Positions 1 through 8,955 are shown, numbered from the stretch's first letter. The stretch: 64,000 bases of DNA from Christensenella tenuis (GCF_014287795.1 NZ_JACOON010000005.1:124001-188000); one strand, 5' to 3'. Translations and numbers: made by a program. Notes: generated by a model not told the origin, from the letters alone.

Positions 1-401
1 TCCTCGTGGACTCTACGGATCCGGTCGGCGTGGGGGAAGGACTTTTTTCGCAGGCATTTTACGAGGACTGCGCAAGGCTGCTCGCGCCCGGCGGCGTGAT
101 GGTCAACCAGCACGAAAGCCCTTACTATGAAGGCGACGCGGTTGAGATGGAGCGTGCGCATAAAAAGCTTTCCGCCGTATTCCCGGTGTGCCGGGTCTAT
201 CAGTTTCATATGCCCACGTATGCGTCCGGCCACTGGCTGTTCGGATTTGCGTCGGAGACCCGCGATCCGCTTGCGTTTGATGCGGATGCTTGGAATGCTC
301 TCGGCCTCCATACGGATTACTATAATACGGAACTTCACCGCGGCTGTTTTGCATTGCCGAATTATGTGCGGAAAAGACTTGAGCAAGCCAAAGTAAAATG
401 A
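1..401 (+). CDS. speE: Spermidine synthase, C-terminal part
   Basis: The gene enters from the left edge of the window, so only about the last 132 residues are visible. The frame opens with LVDSTDPVGVGEGLF, the aminopropyltransferase segment whose aspartate deprotonates the putrescine amine, followed by a family-typical tail (LAPGGVMVNQHESPYY, then LHTDYYNTELHRGCFALPNYV). The enzyme transfers an aminopropyl group from decarboxylated S-adenosylmethionine to putrescine in the cytoplasm. A strong hairpin lies about 120 nt downstream. The apparent GTG at position 6 is an internal valine, not a start. Confidence 0.93.
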   Translation, partial: LVDSTDPVGVGEGLFSQAFYEDCARLLAPGGVMVNQHESPYYEGDAVEMERAHKKLSAVFPVCRVYQFHMPTYASGHWLFGFASETRDPLAFDADAWNALGLHTDYYNTELHRGCFALPNYVRKRLEQAKVK

Positions 402-522
402 AATAACAGGATTCACAAATTGTTAACAAAATACTGCTTGCAATCCGGCAGGATGTAGTATAAAATAAAACCATATCTTAGGAGACTAGGATATGTCAAT
501 CCCCACCCTTTTATTATTTTTT

Positions 523-560
523 GAAGAGCCGGTTCGAAAGAACCGGCTCTTCACGTTATT
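523..560 (+). terminator. Rho-independent terminator downstream of speE
   Basis: A perfect 13-bp stem (523-535 with 540-552) closes a GAAA tetraloop and is followed by a T-rich stretch on the plus strand. It most likely ends the speE transcript. Confidence 0.8.
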
Positions 561-655
561 TTGTAATTTTTGCGCCCGCCGCGCATTGCTTTCCGTTTTA
601 TCCGCAGGGTAATTTACCGGCGGACGCAGACAGCGCGGCTGTGCTCTAAGCCAAT

Positions 656-679
656 GAAAAAGCGGCGGATGTACCGCTT
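656..679 (-). terminator. Weak terminator-like hairpin after folT
   Basis: On the minus strand AAGCGG and CCGCTT form a 6-bp stem with an 8-nt loop followed by TTTTC, 24 nt beyond the folT stop. The stem is short, so this is only a candidate. Confidence 0.4.
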
Positions 680-702
680 TTCAGGCTGCCGGTTCGTCCG
701 AA

Positions 703-1263
703 TCAAAGCCGCGCCGTGGCAGGCATATACAAGGACTTGAACATCTTTTGCTTGTTTTTTAGGAGAATGCACATCAGGACGATGTACACCGCGCACATAA
801 TGTATGTAGAGGGCAGGCGCGTAGTAAGCACCACGAGATAGGTCGGCCCATACAGCAGGTAATTCCAGAAAGAATTGATCAGCAGCGAGCAGACCGTTTG
901 CGTAAGTGCCGTACCAAGAGAAATTTTTGCGATTGACGGCACCTCGGACGGATGTTTTTTTCGGTAGAAAATGAGCCCGGACACCAGGCCGTACAAGACC
1001 ATTGTCACCGTAAAGCCCGGAAAATAAGGGCCAGGCTTTGCCGCCGTCCCGATGAGGAAAGAAAGCAGGTCGGTAATACCGCCCGCAGCCGCGCCCCAAA
1101 TGGGGCCGAGCACCGCGCCCGTGAGCATAATGACAACGGGTGCAAGGTTGAATTTAATGCTTTCCGTCAGGTAAAAAGACAGGAAGCTGCCGACAACCAC
1201 GGCAATGGCGATAAAGGTTGCGCAGTACACAAGGCGCAAGGTTTTCGGATTGATTTTAGACAT
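703..1263 (-). CDS. folT: ECF transporter S component, folate-specific (FolT)
   Basis: A 186-residue, strongly hydrophobic protein with five to six membrane spans and the folate-type S-component signatures (a KFNLAPVVIMLTGAVLGPIWG segment, GPYFPGFT, and an RLPSTYI motif near the last helix). S components bind the vitamin and dock onto the shared energising module (EcfA, EcfA', EcfT), which is not in this window. The ATG is preceded by GGGAGG at good spacing. Substrate assignment rests on sequence features plus the tetrahydrofolate riboswitch directly upstream, which is independent evidence. No partner genes flank it, as is usual for group II ECF systems. Confidence 0.9.
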   Translation of the reverse strand: MSKINPKTLRLVYCATFIAIAVVVGSFLSFYLTESIKFNLAPVVIMLTGAVLGPIWGAAAGGITDLLSFLIGTAAKPGPYFPGFTVTMVLYGLVSGLIFYRKKHPSEVPSIAKISLGTALTQTVCSLLINSFWNYLLYGPTYLVVLTTRLPSTYIMCAVYIVLMCILLKNKQKMFKSLYMPATARL

Positions 1264-1323
1264 AAAAATAACCTCCCTTTCGTAAAAATGGCGACGCTTC
1301 TACAAAAGAAAGGCTGTCGGACG

Positions 1324-1373
1324 GAATACAAAAACAAAAGCCGCCTCAAAGAATCTTCTTTTGTGAGCAGCGG
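1324..1373 (-). terminator. Terminator hairpin in the folT leader
   Basis: On the minus strand, just after the riboswitch aptamer, CCGC, CTC and AAAGAA segments pair with TTCTTT, GAG and GCGG (1341-1373), followed by a T-rich run CTTTTGTTTTTG (1324-1340). The distal CCGC is part of the last bases of the aptamer's closing stem, so aptamer and terminator compete for a few bases. This makes transcriptional attenuation plausible. Confidence 0.6.
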
Positions 1374-1461
1374 ACGCGACTTTGCACCGCAAGACCAAAG
1401 GCCTTTTCGTTATCAGGCGACATCCCATCCTGATACACTTAACGCGCAAAATCTACTCTGC
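1367..1461 (-). promoter_or_regulatory. Tetrahydrofolate (THF) riboswitch
   Basis: Read on the minus strand the leader begins GCAGAGTAGAT, continues with the near-invariant GCGCGTTAAGTGT and GGATGGGATGTCGCC blocks and the GGTGCAAAGTCGCGTCCGC end. These match the conserved core of the folT-type THF aptamer known from Clostridia, including the pseudoknot segments. It lies 14 nt downstream of the predicted transcription start and upstream of folT, the classic target. THF binding is expected to lower FolT synthesis when reduced folate is abundant. Confidence 0.92.
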
Positions 1462-1481
1462 ACATTTTCAATTGTGACTTC

Positions 1482-1510
1482 AGTATAACATGGGAAAGAA
1501 AGGAATACAA
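1482..1510 (-). promoter_or_regulatory. folT promoter
   Basis: TTGTAT (1505-1510) and TATACT (1482-1487) on the minus strand are separated by 17 bp. The predicted start lies immediately before the THF aptamer. Confidence 0.65.
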
Positions 1511-1636
1511 GACATGCCTGCGGAAAACAATCCGTTGTTTTCCAACAATAAAAATGTCCGTACATACGGATGAATTTCCTGCCTTTGCACGGCGCGGGTT
1601 AAATTTCAAAAAAAGGGGATATAGCGGCGTTTCACC

Positions 1637-1666
1637 TTGACTTTTCGGTGCCTACAATACTATAAT
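1637..1666 (+). promoter_or_regulatory. nifJ promoter
   Basis: TTGACT (1637-1642) and TATAAT (1661-1666) are separated by 18 bp. The site lies about 55 nt before the nifJ start and is near consensus, consistent with high expression of a central catabolic enzyme. Confidence 0.75.
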
Positions 1667-1719
1667 TATAATGTTGTGAATATTTTTAAATGAATTATAA
1701 AATTAGGAGGTCACTAAGA

Positions 1720-4700
1720 ATGGCAAAACAAACAATCGACGGTAATACCGCTGCCGCTCACGTCGCATATGCATTTTCCGACGTCGGTGCGATTTACCCG
1801 ATCACTCCTTCCTCGCCGATGGCGGAGTCCTGCGACGAATGGGCTGCGGCAGGAAGAAAAAATATCTTTGGACAGACGATGAAAATTTCCGAGCTGCAGT
1901 CCGAAGGCGGCGCTGCGGGCGCTGTCCATGGTTCGCTCGCTGCGGGCGCTCTTACGTCCACGTTTACGGCGTCCCAGGGCCTGCTGCTGATGATCCCGAA
2001 TATGTATAAGATTTCCGGCGAGCTCCTTCCGGCGGTGTTCCATGTTTCCGCAAGGGCGCTTGCTGCACACGCGCTTTCCATTTTTGGCGATCATGCCGAT
2101 GTAATGGCCGCGCGCCAGACCGGTTTTGCCATGCTGGCTGCCGCTTCCGTACAGGAAACGATGGATATGGCCGCGGTTGCCCACCTTTCCACGCTGAAAG
2201 CAAAGGTTCCGTTCGTGCACTTCTTCGATGGATTCAGAACGTCCCACGAAGTTTCCAAGATTGAGCTTCTCGACTATGACAAATTGGCCGAGATGGTTGA
2301 CTGGAAAGCGATCGAAGAGTTCCGCGCGCGCGGCATGAACCCGGATCATCCGCACCAGCAGGGTACGGCGCAGAATCCGGATATTTACTTCCAGAATAGG
2401 GAAGCTGCGAACAAGTATTATCTCGCGACGCCGGCAATCGTTCAGGAAACAATGAATGAATTTGCCAAGATGTTCGGCCGTCAGTACCATCTGTTTGATT
2501 ATGTCGGCGCTCCGGACGCGAAGCATGTTGTCGTCATTATGGGCAGCGGCTGCGACGTAACGGAAGAAGCCGTTAATTACCTCAACGCGCAGGGCGAGAA
2601 GCTTGGCCTTATCAAAGTCCGCCTGTATCGTCCGTTCGATGCGAGCGCATTTGTAGATGTGATTCCGGCTTCGGCGGAAAAAGTGACCGTCCTTGACCGG
2701 ACAAAAGAACCTGGTTCCCTCGGCGAGCCGCTGTATGAAGACGTTGTAACGGCGCTCTTTGAAGCGGGCCGTACGGGCATCAAGGTTTATGCGGGCCGCT
2801 ATGGCCTTGGCTCCAAAGAATATACGCCTTCCATGGTGAAAGCGGTTTATGACAATATGAAGCAGGATGCACCGAAGAACCACTTCACGGTCGGCATCAC
2901 GGACGATGTGACGGGAACGTCTCTCGAAGTAAAGGATATGATCGATTCTTCGCCGCACGGCCTCTTTAGCGCGAAATTCTACGGCCTCGGTTCCGACGGT
3001 ACGGTAGGCGCGAACAAGAACTCCATCAAAATCATCGGCGACCATACCGATATGTATGCGCAGGGCTACTTCTCTTACGACTCCAAGAAGTCGGGCGGTA
3101 TCACGATTTCGCACCTGCGTTTCGGAAAATCCCCGATCCAGTCGGCGTACCTCATTACACATCCGGATATGGTTGCATGCCACAATCCGTCCTACGTCAT
3201 CCGCTATGACGTACTCGAAGGAATCAAGGAAGGCGGAACGTTCCTCCTGAACTCCCCCTGGTCCCTCGAAGAGATGGAAACAGAGCTTCCGGCGGTCATG
3301 AAAAATGTAATCGCCAAGAAAAAACTGAAATTCTACAACATCGATGCAATCAAGATTGCAGGTGAAATCGGCCTCGGCGGCAGGACCAACATGGTTATGC
3401 AGTCTGCATTCTTCAAGATCGCAAACATCATCCCGGAGGCTGACGCCATCGAGTATATGAAGCAGGCGATTAAGAAGACATACGGCAAAAAGGGTGACGA
3501 GATCGTAAACATGAACTACAAAGCGGTCGACGCCGGAATGGCTGTACAGGAAGTAAGCTATCCGGAAAGCTGGGCAACCACGACGCAGGGCGCTCCGTGC
3601 CTGACGCTGCCCGACGATGAATATTACTGCGATGTGATCCATCCGATCCTTGTGCAGAAGGGCGACGAGCTTCCGGTTTCCGCGTTCGATCCGCGTGGCT
3701 TTGTCCCGACGGGTACGACGAAATTCGAGAAACGCGGTATTGCAGTCAACGTGCCGGAATGGCAGATCGGTAACTGCATTATGTGCAACCAGTGCTCGTA
3801 TGTATGCCCGCATGCTGCAATCCGTCCGTTCCTTGCGACAGACGAAGACCTTAAGAACGCTCCGGCAAACTACGAAACGAAGCCTGCACGCGGCAAAGAA
3901 GGATATAACTACCGCATTCAGGTTTCCACGCTTGACTGCACAGGCTGCGGAAACTGCGCGGACGTTTGCCCGGCAAAGGAAAAGGCTCTCATCATGAAGC
4001 CGCTTGCAGAACAGGAAAAACTCCAGAAAGACAACTGGGATTTCGCGGCGGCACTGCCCGAACCGAAGATCGAGTTCAAGAAAAATACGGTTCCGGAAAG
4101 CCAGTTCTTAAAACCGCTGTTCGAGTTCTCGGGCGCTTGCGCAGGCTGCGGTGAAACGCCGTATGTAAAACTCGTCACACAGCTCTTTGGCGACCGGATG
4201 ACGGTAGCCAATGCGACGGGCTGCTCCTCCATCTATGGCGGCAGCGCGCCGACTTGCCCCTACACGGTAAACGATGCAGGAAAAGGCCCGGCTTGGGCAA
4301 ATTCGCTGTTTGAAGACAATGCCGAGTTCGGCTATGGCATGAACCTCGCGTTCACGGCCCGCAGGAATGCCCTCAAGGAGCAGGTGCAGGCCGCGATCGA
4401 CGCGCCCGGCGAAAAGGACGCGGCAGTAGTGGAAGCAATGAAGGCATGGCTCGAAGCAGCGGATAAGGGCGACGAATCCAAGATTGCGGCGGCAAACCTT
4501 GAAGCGGCTCTTGAAAAAGTTGCGGATAAATGCGACACCTGCAAGAAGATCCTCGATCAGAAAGATCTCTTCGTAAAGAAATCCGTCTGGATCTTCGGCG
4601 GCGATGGCTGGGCGTACGATATCGGATACGGCGGTCTCGACCATGTGCTCGCTTCCGGCGAAGACGTGAATGTACTTGTGCTTGACACGGAAGTTTATTC

Positions 4701-5223
4701 GAATACGGGCGGTCAGGCAAGTAAAGCAACGCCGACAGGTTCCATTGCGAAATTCGCGGCTTCCGGTAAGAAAGTTAAGAAGAAAGACCTTGGCGCAATC
4801 GCTATGACCTACGGTTATGTGTATGTTGCCAGCGTTGCAATGGGCGCAAATCAGGCCCAGCTTCTGAAGGCGATGCAGGAAGCGGAAGCCTATCCGGGCC
4901 CGTCCCTCATCATTGCGTATGCTCCGTGCATCAATCATGGTATCAACATGGGTAAATCCCAGCATGAAGAAAAGCGCGCGGTGGAAGCCGGTTACTGGCA
5001 GCTCTACCGTTACAACCCGCTGCTCAAGGAAGAGGGCAAGAATCCGTTCACGCTCGATTCCAAACCGGCAACGGCAAGCTTCCAGGATTTCATCATGAGC
5101 GAAACGCGGTATAAATCCTTGAAGAAACTCTTCCCGGAGATGGCAGACGAATTGTTTGCAAAATCCGAAGAAGAAGCGAAAGAACGGTACGAATACTACA
5201 AGAATCTCGCGGAAGAAAAATAA
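1720..5223 (+). CDS. nifJ: Pyruvate:ferredoxin (flavodoxin) oxidoreductase
   Basis: A 1167-residue single-chain PFOR, the normal length for Firmicutes. It oxidises pyruvate with CoA to acetyl-CoA and CO2 and reduces ferredoxin. Seen in order: the pyruvate/TPP-pyrimidine domain (YPITPSSPMAE near residue 27), two ferredoxin-type clusters CIMCNQCSYVCP (about 685) and CTGCGNCADVCP (about 739), the proximal-cluster cysteine in CAGCGE (about 806), and the TPP-Mg site GDGWAYDIGYGG with YSNTGGQ (about 960-998). I chose the ATG at 1720 because AGGAGG lies at 1705-1710; an upstream in-frame ATG at 1690 has no ribosome site. It is monocistronic, with its own promoter and terminator. Confidence 0.97.
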   Translation: MAKQTIDGNTAAAHVAYAFSDVGAIYPITPSSPMAESCDEWAAAGRKNIFGQTMKISELQSEGGAAGAVHGSLAAGALTSTFTASQGLLLMIPNMYKISGELLPAVFHVSARALAAHALSIFGDHADVMAARQTGFAMLAAASVQETMDMAAVAHLSTLKAKVPFVHFFDGFRTSHEVSKIELLDYDKLAEMVDWKAIEEFRARGMNPDHPHQQGTAQNPDIYFQNREAANKYYLATPAIVQETMNEFAKMFGRQYHLFDYVGAPDAKHVVVIMGSGCDVTEEAVNYLNAQGEKLGLIKVRLYRPFDASAFVDVIPASAEKVTVLDRTKEPGSLGEPLYEDVVTALFEAGRTGIKVYAGRYGLGSKEYTPSMVKAVYDNMKQDAPKNHFTVGITDDVTGTSLEVKDMIDSSPHGLFSAKFYGLGSDGTVGANKNSIKIIGDHTDMYAQGYFSYDSKKSGGITISHLRFGKSPIQSAYLITHPDMVACHNPSYVIRYDVLEGIKEGGTFLLNSPWSLEEMETELPAVMKNVIAKKKLKFYNIDAIKIAGEIGLGGRTNMVMQSAFFKIANIIPEADAIEYMKQAIKKTYGKKGDEIVNMNYKAVDAGMAVQEVSYPESWATTTQGAPCLTLPDDEYYCDVIHPILVQKGDELPVSAFDPRGFVPTGTTKFEKRGIAVNVPEWQIGNCIMCNQCSYVCPHAAIRPFLATDEDLKNAPANYETKPARGKEGYNYRIQVSTLDCTGCGNCADVCPAKEKALIMKPLAEQEKLQKDNWDFAAALPEPKIEFKKNTVPESQFLKPLFEFSGACAGCGETPYVKLVTQLFGDRMTVANATGCSSIYGGSAPTCPYTVNDAGKGPAWANSLFEDNAEFGYGMNLAFTARRNALKEQVQAAIDAPGEKDAAVVEAMKAWLEAADKGDESKIAAANLEAALEKVADKCDTCKKILDQKDLFVKKSVWIFGGDGWAYDIGYGGLDHVLASGEDVNVLVLDTEVYSNTGGQASKATPTGSIAKFAASGKKVKKKDLGAIAMTYGYVYVASVAMGANQAQLLKAMQEAEAYPGPSLIIAYAPCINHGINMGKSQHEEKRAVEAGYWQLYRYNPLLKEEGKNPFTLDSKPATASFQDFIMSETRYKSLKKLFPEMADELFAKSEEEAKERYEYYKNLAEEK

Positions 5224-5243
5224 ATTTTTCAAAACGAGCAAGG

Positions 5244-5273
5244 AGCCTCCCGCAGCAGCGGGAGGCTTTTTTG
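5244..5273 (+). terminator. nifJ terminator
   Basis: A 10-bp perfect stem (5244-5253 with 5258-5267), AGCA loop, then a run of six T, 20 nt after the nifJ stop. Confidence 0.9.
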
Positions 5274-5403
5274 ATAAGAAAAAGATTTCCGCTATAAAAA
5301 AATCCATCCTTTTGCTTAGGCAAACGGACTGGGCTGACAGTGACAGGAAAAGCAACCTAAAAAATCGAACGATACATAATGAAATACAGATAGCACAGGA
5401 TGT

Positions 5404-5432
5404 TTTACAAAAAAAAGAAAATATGATATACT
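5404..5432 (+). promoter_or_regulatory. Promoter of the DEAD-box helicase gene
   Basis: TTTACA (5404-5409) and TATACT (5427-5432) are separated by 17 bp. About 85 nt of untranslated leader follow before the start codon; long leaders are common for cold-inducible RNA helicases, but no specific element is visible. Confidence 0.6.
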
Positions 5433-5522
5433 TTAAGCGTACACAAAGTGGATTGATGAAAAGACTTTGCTTTGAAGGGCAGGGTCTTATTTTTTTGCTG
5501 GAACAGAGAAAGAGGTAGTTAT

Positions 5523-6647
5523 TTGAGTTTTTCAATACAGTTATCAAAAGAAATGAACAAGACGCTCCACCGAATCGGCTATACAAAGCCTACGCCGATT
5601 CAGGAGCAAACGCTTCCGGCCCTTTTGGAAAAGAAGGATCTGATCGGCCTTGCACAAACGGGAACGGGGAAGACGGCCGCGTTTATGATTCCAATTCTGG
5701 AGAATATTTTTCCGCCCAACAGGAAAGTTCAGGCACTGATCCTGTGCCCGACGCGCGAACTTGCGATGCAGACGGCAAAAGTTGCAACCAAGCTTTCCGC
5801 GCACCTTCGTGGGGTGAGGACGGTGAGCGTTTACGGCGGGCAGCCTGCGGGAATTCAGATCAAGGCTCTGCGGGCGGGCGCACAGGTCGTTGTCGGCACC
5901 CCCGGACGTTTAAAAGACCTCATTAACCGCAGGGTATTGAAGCTGAAAAATGTGCGTACGGTCGTGATGGATGAAGCCGATGAAATGTTGGATTATGGAT
6001 TTTTAGGCGATATGAAAGAGATTTTGTCGGCTGTTCCGGAACAAAGGCAAACAATGTTGTTTTCCGCAACAATGAACAGGGAAGTGACGGCAATTGCAAA
6101 ACAGTTTCAAAAGGATCCTGTCCGTATTAAAATCGGGGAACAGAATCGTCCAGTCGAAACGGTTGCACAGGCTTATATGCAGACTAAACGAAAATCAAAC
6201 GCGGTGTGCGGCCTGATCGGACGGTTCAATCCCAGATTGACCCTTGTGTTCTGCAACACTAAGCGCAAGGTAAAGGAACTGCAAAAAGAGCTTACTTACC
6301 GTGGCCTTGCTTCCGCCTGCCTGCATGGAGATATGCGGCAGAAAGAACGGGATACGATTATGAATACCTTCCGCAAAGGGAAAACAAAGGTGCTGGTTGC
6401 AACGGATGTTGCGGCACGGGGGATTGATATTGAAAGAATTGATATGGTCATTAATTATGATGTGCCGGATAAACCGGATTATTATGTACACCGTATCGGA
6501 CGAACCGGGCGCGCGGGCAAAGATGGAAAAGCATATACACTGGTCACGCCGCGTGAGCATGGAAAAATAAAAGACCTGGAGCGCAAACTACATATCAGGA
6601 TTATGCGCGAGAAAAACGAGGAAGAGGCAAAGACGCAGGCAGTATAG
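5523..6647 (+). CDS. DEAD-box ATP-dependent RNA helicase
   Basis: A 374-residue minimal two-RecA-domain helicase. Visible motifs: Q motif (YTKPTPIQEQ), Walker A AQTGTGKT, PTRELAMQ, TPGRL, DEAD in VMDEADEML, SAT, ATDVAARGID and HRIGRTGRAG. It unwinds RNA duplexes, probably in ribosome assembly or mRNA turnover. I start at TTG 5523, which is preceded by AGAGGT and gives the standard short N terminus; the in-frame ATG at 5472 would add an atypical 17-residue extension and lacks a ribosome site. There is no long basic C-terminal tail, so it is closer to RhlE/CshB-type enzymes than to CsdA. Confidence 0.93.
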   Translation: MSFSIQLSKEMNKTLHRIGYTKPTPIQEQTLPALLEKKDLIGLAQTGTGKTAAFMIPILENIFPPNRKVQALILCPTRELAMQTAKVATKLSAHLRGVRTVSVYGGQPAGIQIKALRAGAQVVVGTPGRLKDLINRRVLKLKNVRTVVMDEADEMLDYGFLGDMKEILSAVPEQRQTMLFSATMNREVTAIAKQFQKDPVRIKIGEQNRPVETVAQAYMQTKRKSNAVCGLIGRFNPRLTLVFCNTKRKVKELQKELTYRGLASACLHGDMRQKERDTIMNTFRKGKTKVLVATDVAARGIDIERIDMVINYDVPDKPDYYVHRIGRTGRAGKDGKAYTLVTPREHGKIKDLERKLHIRIMREKNEEEAKTQAV

Positions 6648-6658
6648 AGCATAAAAAA

Positions 6659-6680
6659 GGGATTCCCAATTGGAAATCCC
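6659..6680 (+). terminator. Hairpin after the helicase gene
   Basis: GGGATT...AATCCC flank a CCAATTGG-like core in a near-perfect palindrome, followed by a moderately T-rich stretch, 11 nt past the helicase stop. Confidence 0.55.
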
Positions 6681-6689
6681 ATTCGATTC

Positions 6690-7390
6690 TTTACATTCAA
6701 TTTTATTTTGTGTACACTTATGCTCTGCCTATACCTTCGGGTCATGCATCCCCCATCGGTTCCTGCCGACCGCCACATTGATACGCAGCATCTTTTTATT
6801 TACGTACCAACCGGCCTGACCGGTATCGCATTTCTTGCAAACAAGCCCACACTCCGGCACCACACGCACTCAGTCTGGAACATCCCCAGATCTCCCTTGC
6901 GGCTACAACGCCCGCGATACGTTTGCCTTTTGGCGCCTTCACTGAGTTTTCTTTACAACTCTGTTGCGTAACTCCAGCCTCCCTCCGCTGCCTTTACAGC
7001 ATCTTTGGGAATCCTGCGTTCGCCGTCACGGATATTTCCAAACTGCCAATTGCCAATTCAAAAATTTTGTTCCGTGATCCCTTCCGTGCGACCATAAAGC
7101 CTACTTTTGGGATTGTGCATGCGTGCCCAATATCGCGCATTCAGACTCGTACATTGGTATCACGCCCTTTCTTTTCCAATTCAGACAACCTTCCGAACCG
7201 CCGTCCGCCGAAGTCATCTGTCTTTACTATTATCATACCCTGAAACCAGTTTCTAAAACCATTTTTTTACTGATTTCTTGTATGATCTTCTTGTTATATG
7301 TATTCTACACCCGAATTCAAATTCCTGCAAGTATTTTTTAAAATTTTCAAAAAAAATGTTTGATTGAAGATATATTGTTCAAAAAATGCC
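6690..7390. other. Gene-free stretch, possible decayed coding DNA
   Basis: About 700 nt between the helicase and the acetyltransferase contain no gene I can support. The minus strand gives short protein-like runs in changing frames, for example CGLVCKKCDTGQAGWYV near 6800-6850 and RRFGRLSELEKKGRDTNV near 7150-7200, which look like debris of one or two small genes (one with a CxxC pair) but contain stops. Confidence 0.3.
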
Positions 7391-7393
7391 TGC

Positions 7394-7687
7394 TCAAAAG
7401 GATTTCTCCATGGAGCCAAACAAATTTTTTAATTCCTCTGGATGATTTTCGAACCACTGGGCCGCATAGGGGCATGTGGCAAGGGGCTGTTTTCCCGTTT
7501 CCGCGATCTGTTGGAGGGCCGCCCGTACAAGTTCGCCGGCCACACCCTGCCCGCGCAGGGAAGGAGCGACAAAAGTATGGTTAATATCAACCTTGCCGTC
7601 TGCTGCTTCCGGAAACGTGATTTCTGCGAGCAGCGTCCCATTTTCATCTTCGGCATAAATACGCTCTTCCTCATATTGGAATATCAT
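7394..7687 (-). CDS. Small GNAT N-acetyltransferase (YjdJ/GNAT_C type)
   Basis: A 97-residue protein matching the short GNAT-like family: the acetyl-CoA pyrophosphate loop is visible as APSLRGQGVAGELV, and the C-terminal signature is PLATCPYAAQWFENHPEEL. These proteins are single-domain and lack the N-terminal half of full GNATs; substrates are unknown. GAGAGG precedes the ATG. It is transcribed alone and converges with nothing nearby. Confidence 0.85.
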   Translation of the reverse strand: MIFQYEEERIYAEDENGTLLAEITFPEAADGKVDINHTFVAPSLRGQGVAGELVRAALQQIAETGKQPLATCPYAAQWFENHPEELKNLFGSMEKSF

Positions 7688-7775
7688 GATTTACCTCTCA
7701 AAAAGATTTTTTCTTTTATTTATACAGGGGAAAAGACTGAATTAAACAAAAAAATAATAGTTGTATTGTCAAAAT

Positions 7776-7816
7776 AAAAATCGCGGCGCCGCAGTATTGC
7801 AGCGCCGCGATTTTTT
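7776..7816. terminator. Bidirectional terminator
   Basis: A 14-bp GC-rich stem (7776-7789 with 7802-7815) is flanked by A-rich sequence on the left and T-rich on the right. It therefore works as a terminator for the lipoprotein gene on the minus strand and would also stop plus-strand reads. Confidence 0.85.
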
Positions 7817-7833
7817 GCGATTGCCAGTAATTA

Positions 7834-8268
7834 TCAGCCTTCCGCTTCCGGTGTAATGGTGCCTGCGCCTACGGCATAATTGATAACCGCAGATCCGCCG
7901 TCTTCAAAATAAAAACTGATCAGGATGATATTTCCCTCCTTGGATGCTTCCTTTCCAATCTGGTAGGTCTGGCCGTCTTCGGTTGCCGACGCCTCCTGTG
8001 TAATCATGTAACCATCCGAGACCAAAGACTCGATATAGGAATTGAGTTCGTCGACCGCCACACCCTGATAAGTAAGCTCTACCTCTGCAAGGCCTGTGCT
8101 AATGCTTTTCGATGTACCGGTGATTTTCTTTTCTCCCACCACGGAGTACAAAGAGGGAAGAACCTCACCTCCTACTTCAACCGTTGGAGCGGTGCTGGAC
8201 GCGCATCCGGCTGCCAGCGATAGCAAGACCAGCAAAAGTAAAGCAAATATTCCACACTTGTTTTTCAT
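7834..8268 (-). CDS. Predicted lipoprotein of unknown function
   Basis: 144 residues with a signal peptide and lipobox LAAGC (Cys22), so probably anchored outside the membrane. The mature part is small and acidic with no motif I recognise; it contains a repeated beta-like pattern (VELTYQGVAVDELNSYIESL, then NIILISFYFEDGG) resembling small extracytoplasmic domains. It is the second gene after the DUF4190-type protein at 8296-8784, 27 nt apart, so the two are probably cotranscribed and end at the strong hairpin at 7776-7816. Confidence 0.8.
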   Translation of the reverse strand: MKNKCGIFALLLLVLLSLAAGCASSTAPTVEVGGEVLPSLYSVVGEKKITGTSKSISTGLAEVELTYQGVAVDELNSYIESLVSDGYMITQEASATEDGQTYQIGKEASKEGNIILISFYFEDGGSAVINYAVGAGTITPEAEG

Positions 8269-8295
8269 GACATTTTACACTCCGGTTTATGTTCA

Positions 8296-8784
8296 TTAAT
8301 ACAAATAGGACATAAAGGAAGCAAGCAAAACTGCGTTCGCGATCCAGAAGATAACCGCGACTACAATGCCGATAATGCCGCAGATAAAACCTGCGGTTGC
8401 CGTGCCTCTTTGGTCCGCCGGAAGCATGTGCTTGGCCTTGTTGCCCATTGTAATTGCAACAATACCAAGAATGATGCCGACAATCGGGACAAGGAAACCC
8501 ATCACAATTGCAATAATACCACATACAAGGCTGCCTGTCGCCGTGCCTTTTGCCGGGGAAGCGGTTTGATAATTCTGCGGAGGCGCTTGCTGGTATTGCG
8601 GCTGCTGGTACTGCTGTTGCGGATAGGGCTGTTGATACTGCGGAGGCTGCTGCGCTTGCTGTTGCTGCGGCGGTTGTTGAGCCTGCGGCGGCATTGTATC
8701 GGGAGCCGCTGCTTTGGCTGAACCGCAATAAGGACATGCGTTCAAATTGTCGTCATAGTTTTGTTTGCAGTTGTTACAAATCAT
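8296..8784 (-). CDS. Zinc-ribbon DUF4190-type membrane protein
   Basis: 162 residues in three parts: an N-terminal zinc ribbon (CNNCKQNY...CPYCG, residues 3-21), a Pro/Gln/Tyr-rich low-complexity linker (about 32-77), and a DUF4190-like domain with two pairs of hydrophobic segments (GSLVCGIIAIVMG and TAGFICGIIGIVV). Function is unknown. Such proteins are frequent in Firmicutes, often beside lipoproteins as here. AGAAGGA precedes the ATG. Confidence 0.85.
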   Translation of the reverse strand: MICNNCKQNYDDNLNACPYCGSAKAAAPDTMPPQAQQPPQQQQAQQPPQYQQPYPQQQYQQPQYQQAPPQNYQTASPAKGTATGSLVCGIIAIVMGFLVPIVGIILGIVAITMGNKAKHMLPADQRGTATAGFICGIIGIVVAVIFWIANAVLLASFMSYLY

Positions 8785-8955
8785 CGTAAAATCCTTCTTT
8801 CCCTTTATTTTTTATGAAATAGGGCAGTTTAATTCTGTATAATTTCATTATAACGTAAGAGAAAAGGAATGTGAAAGTATTTGTGCTTTTTTAATATTTT
8901 TATGTACATATTTTTACCGCCGGGAAAAGCGGAAAATTTCTTCCGTCAAAAGGGA

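Noticed and set aside
1714..3813. A 699-codon open frame antisense to nifJ
   Set aside because: It is the complement of a strongly conserved coding sequence, has no ribosome site and no recognisable protein features; a similar antisense frame covers 4108-5586.
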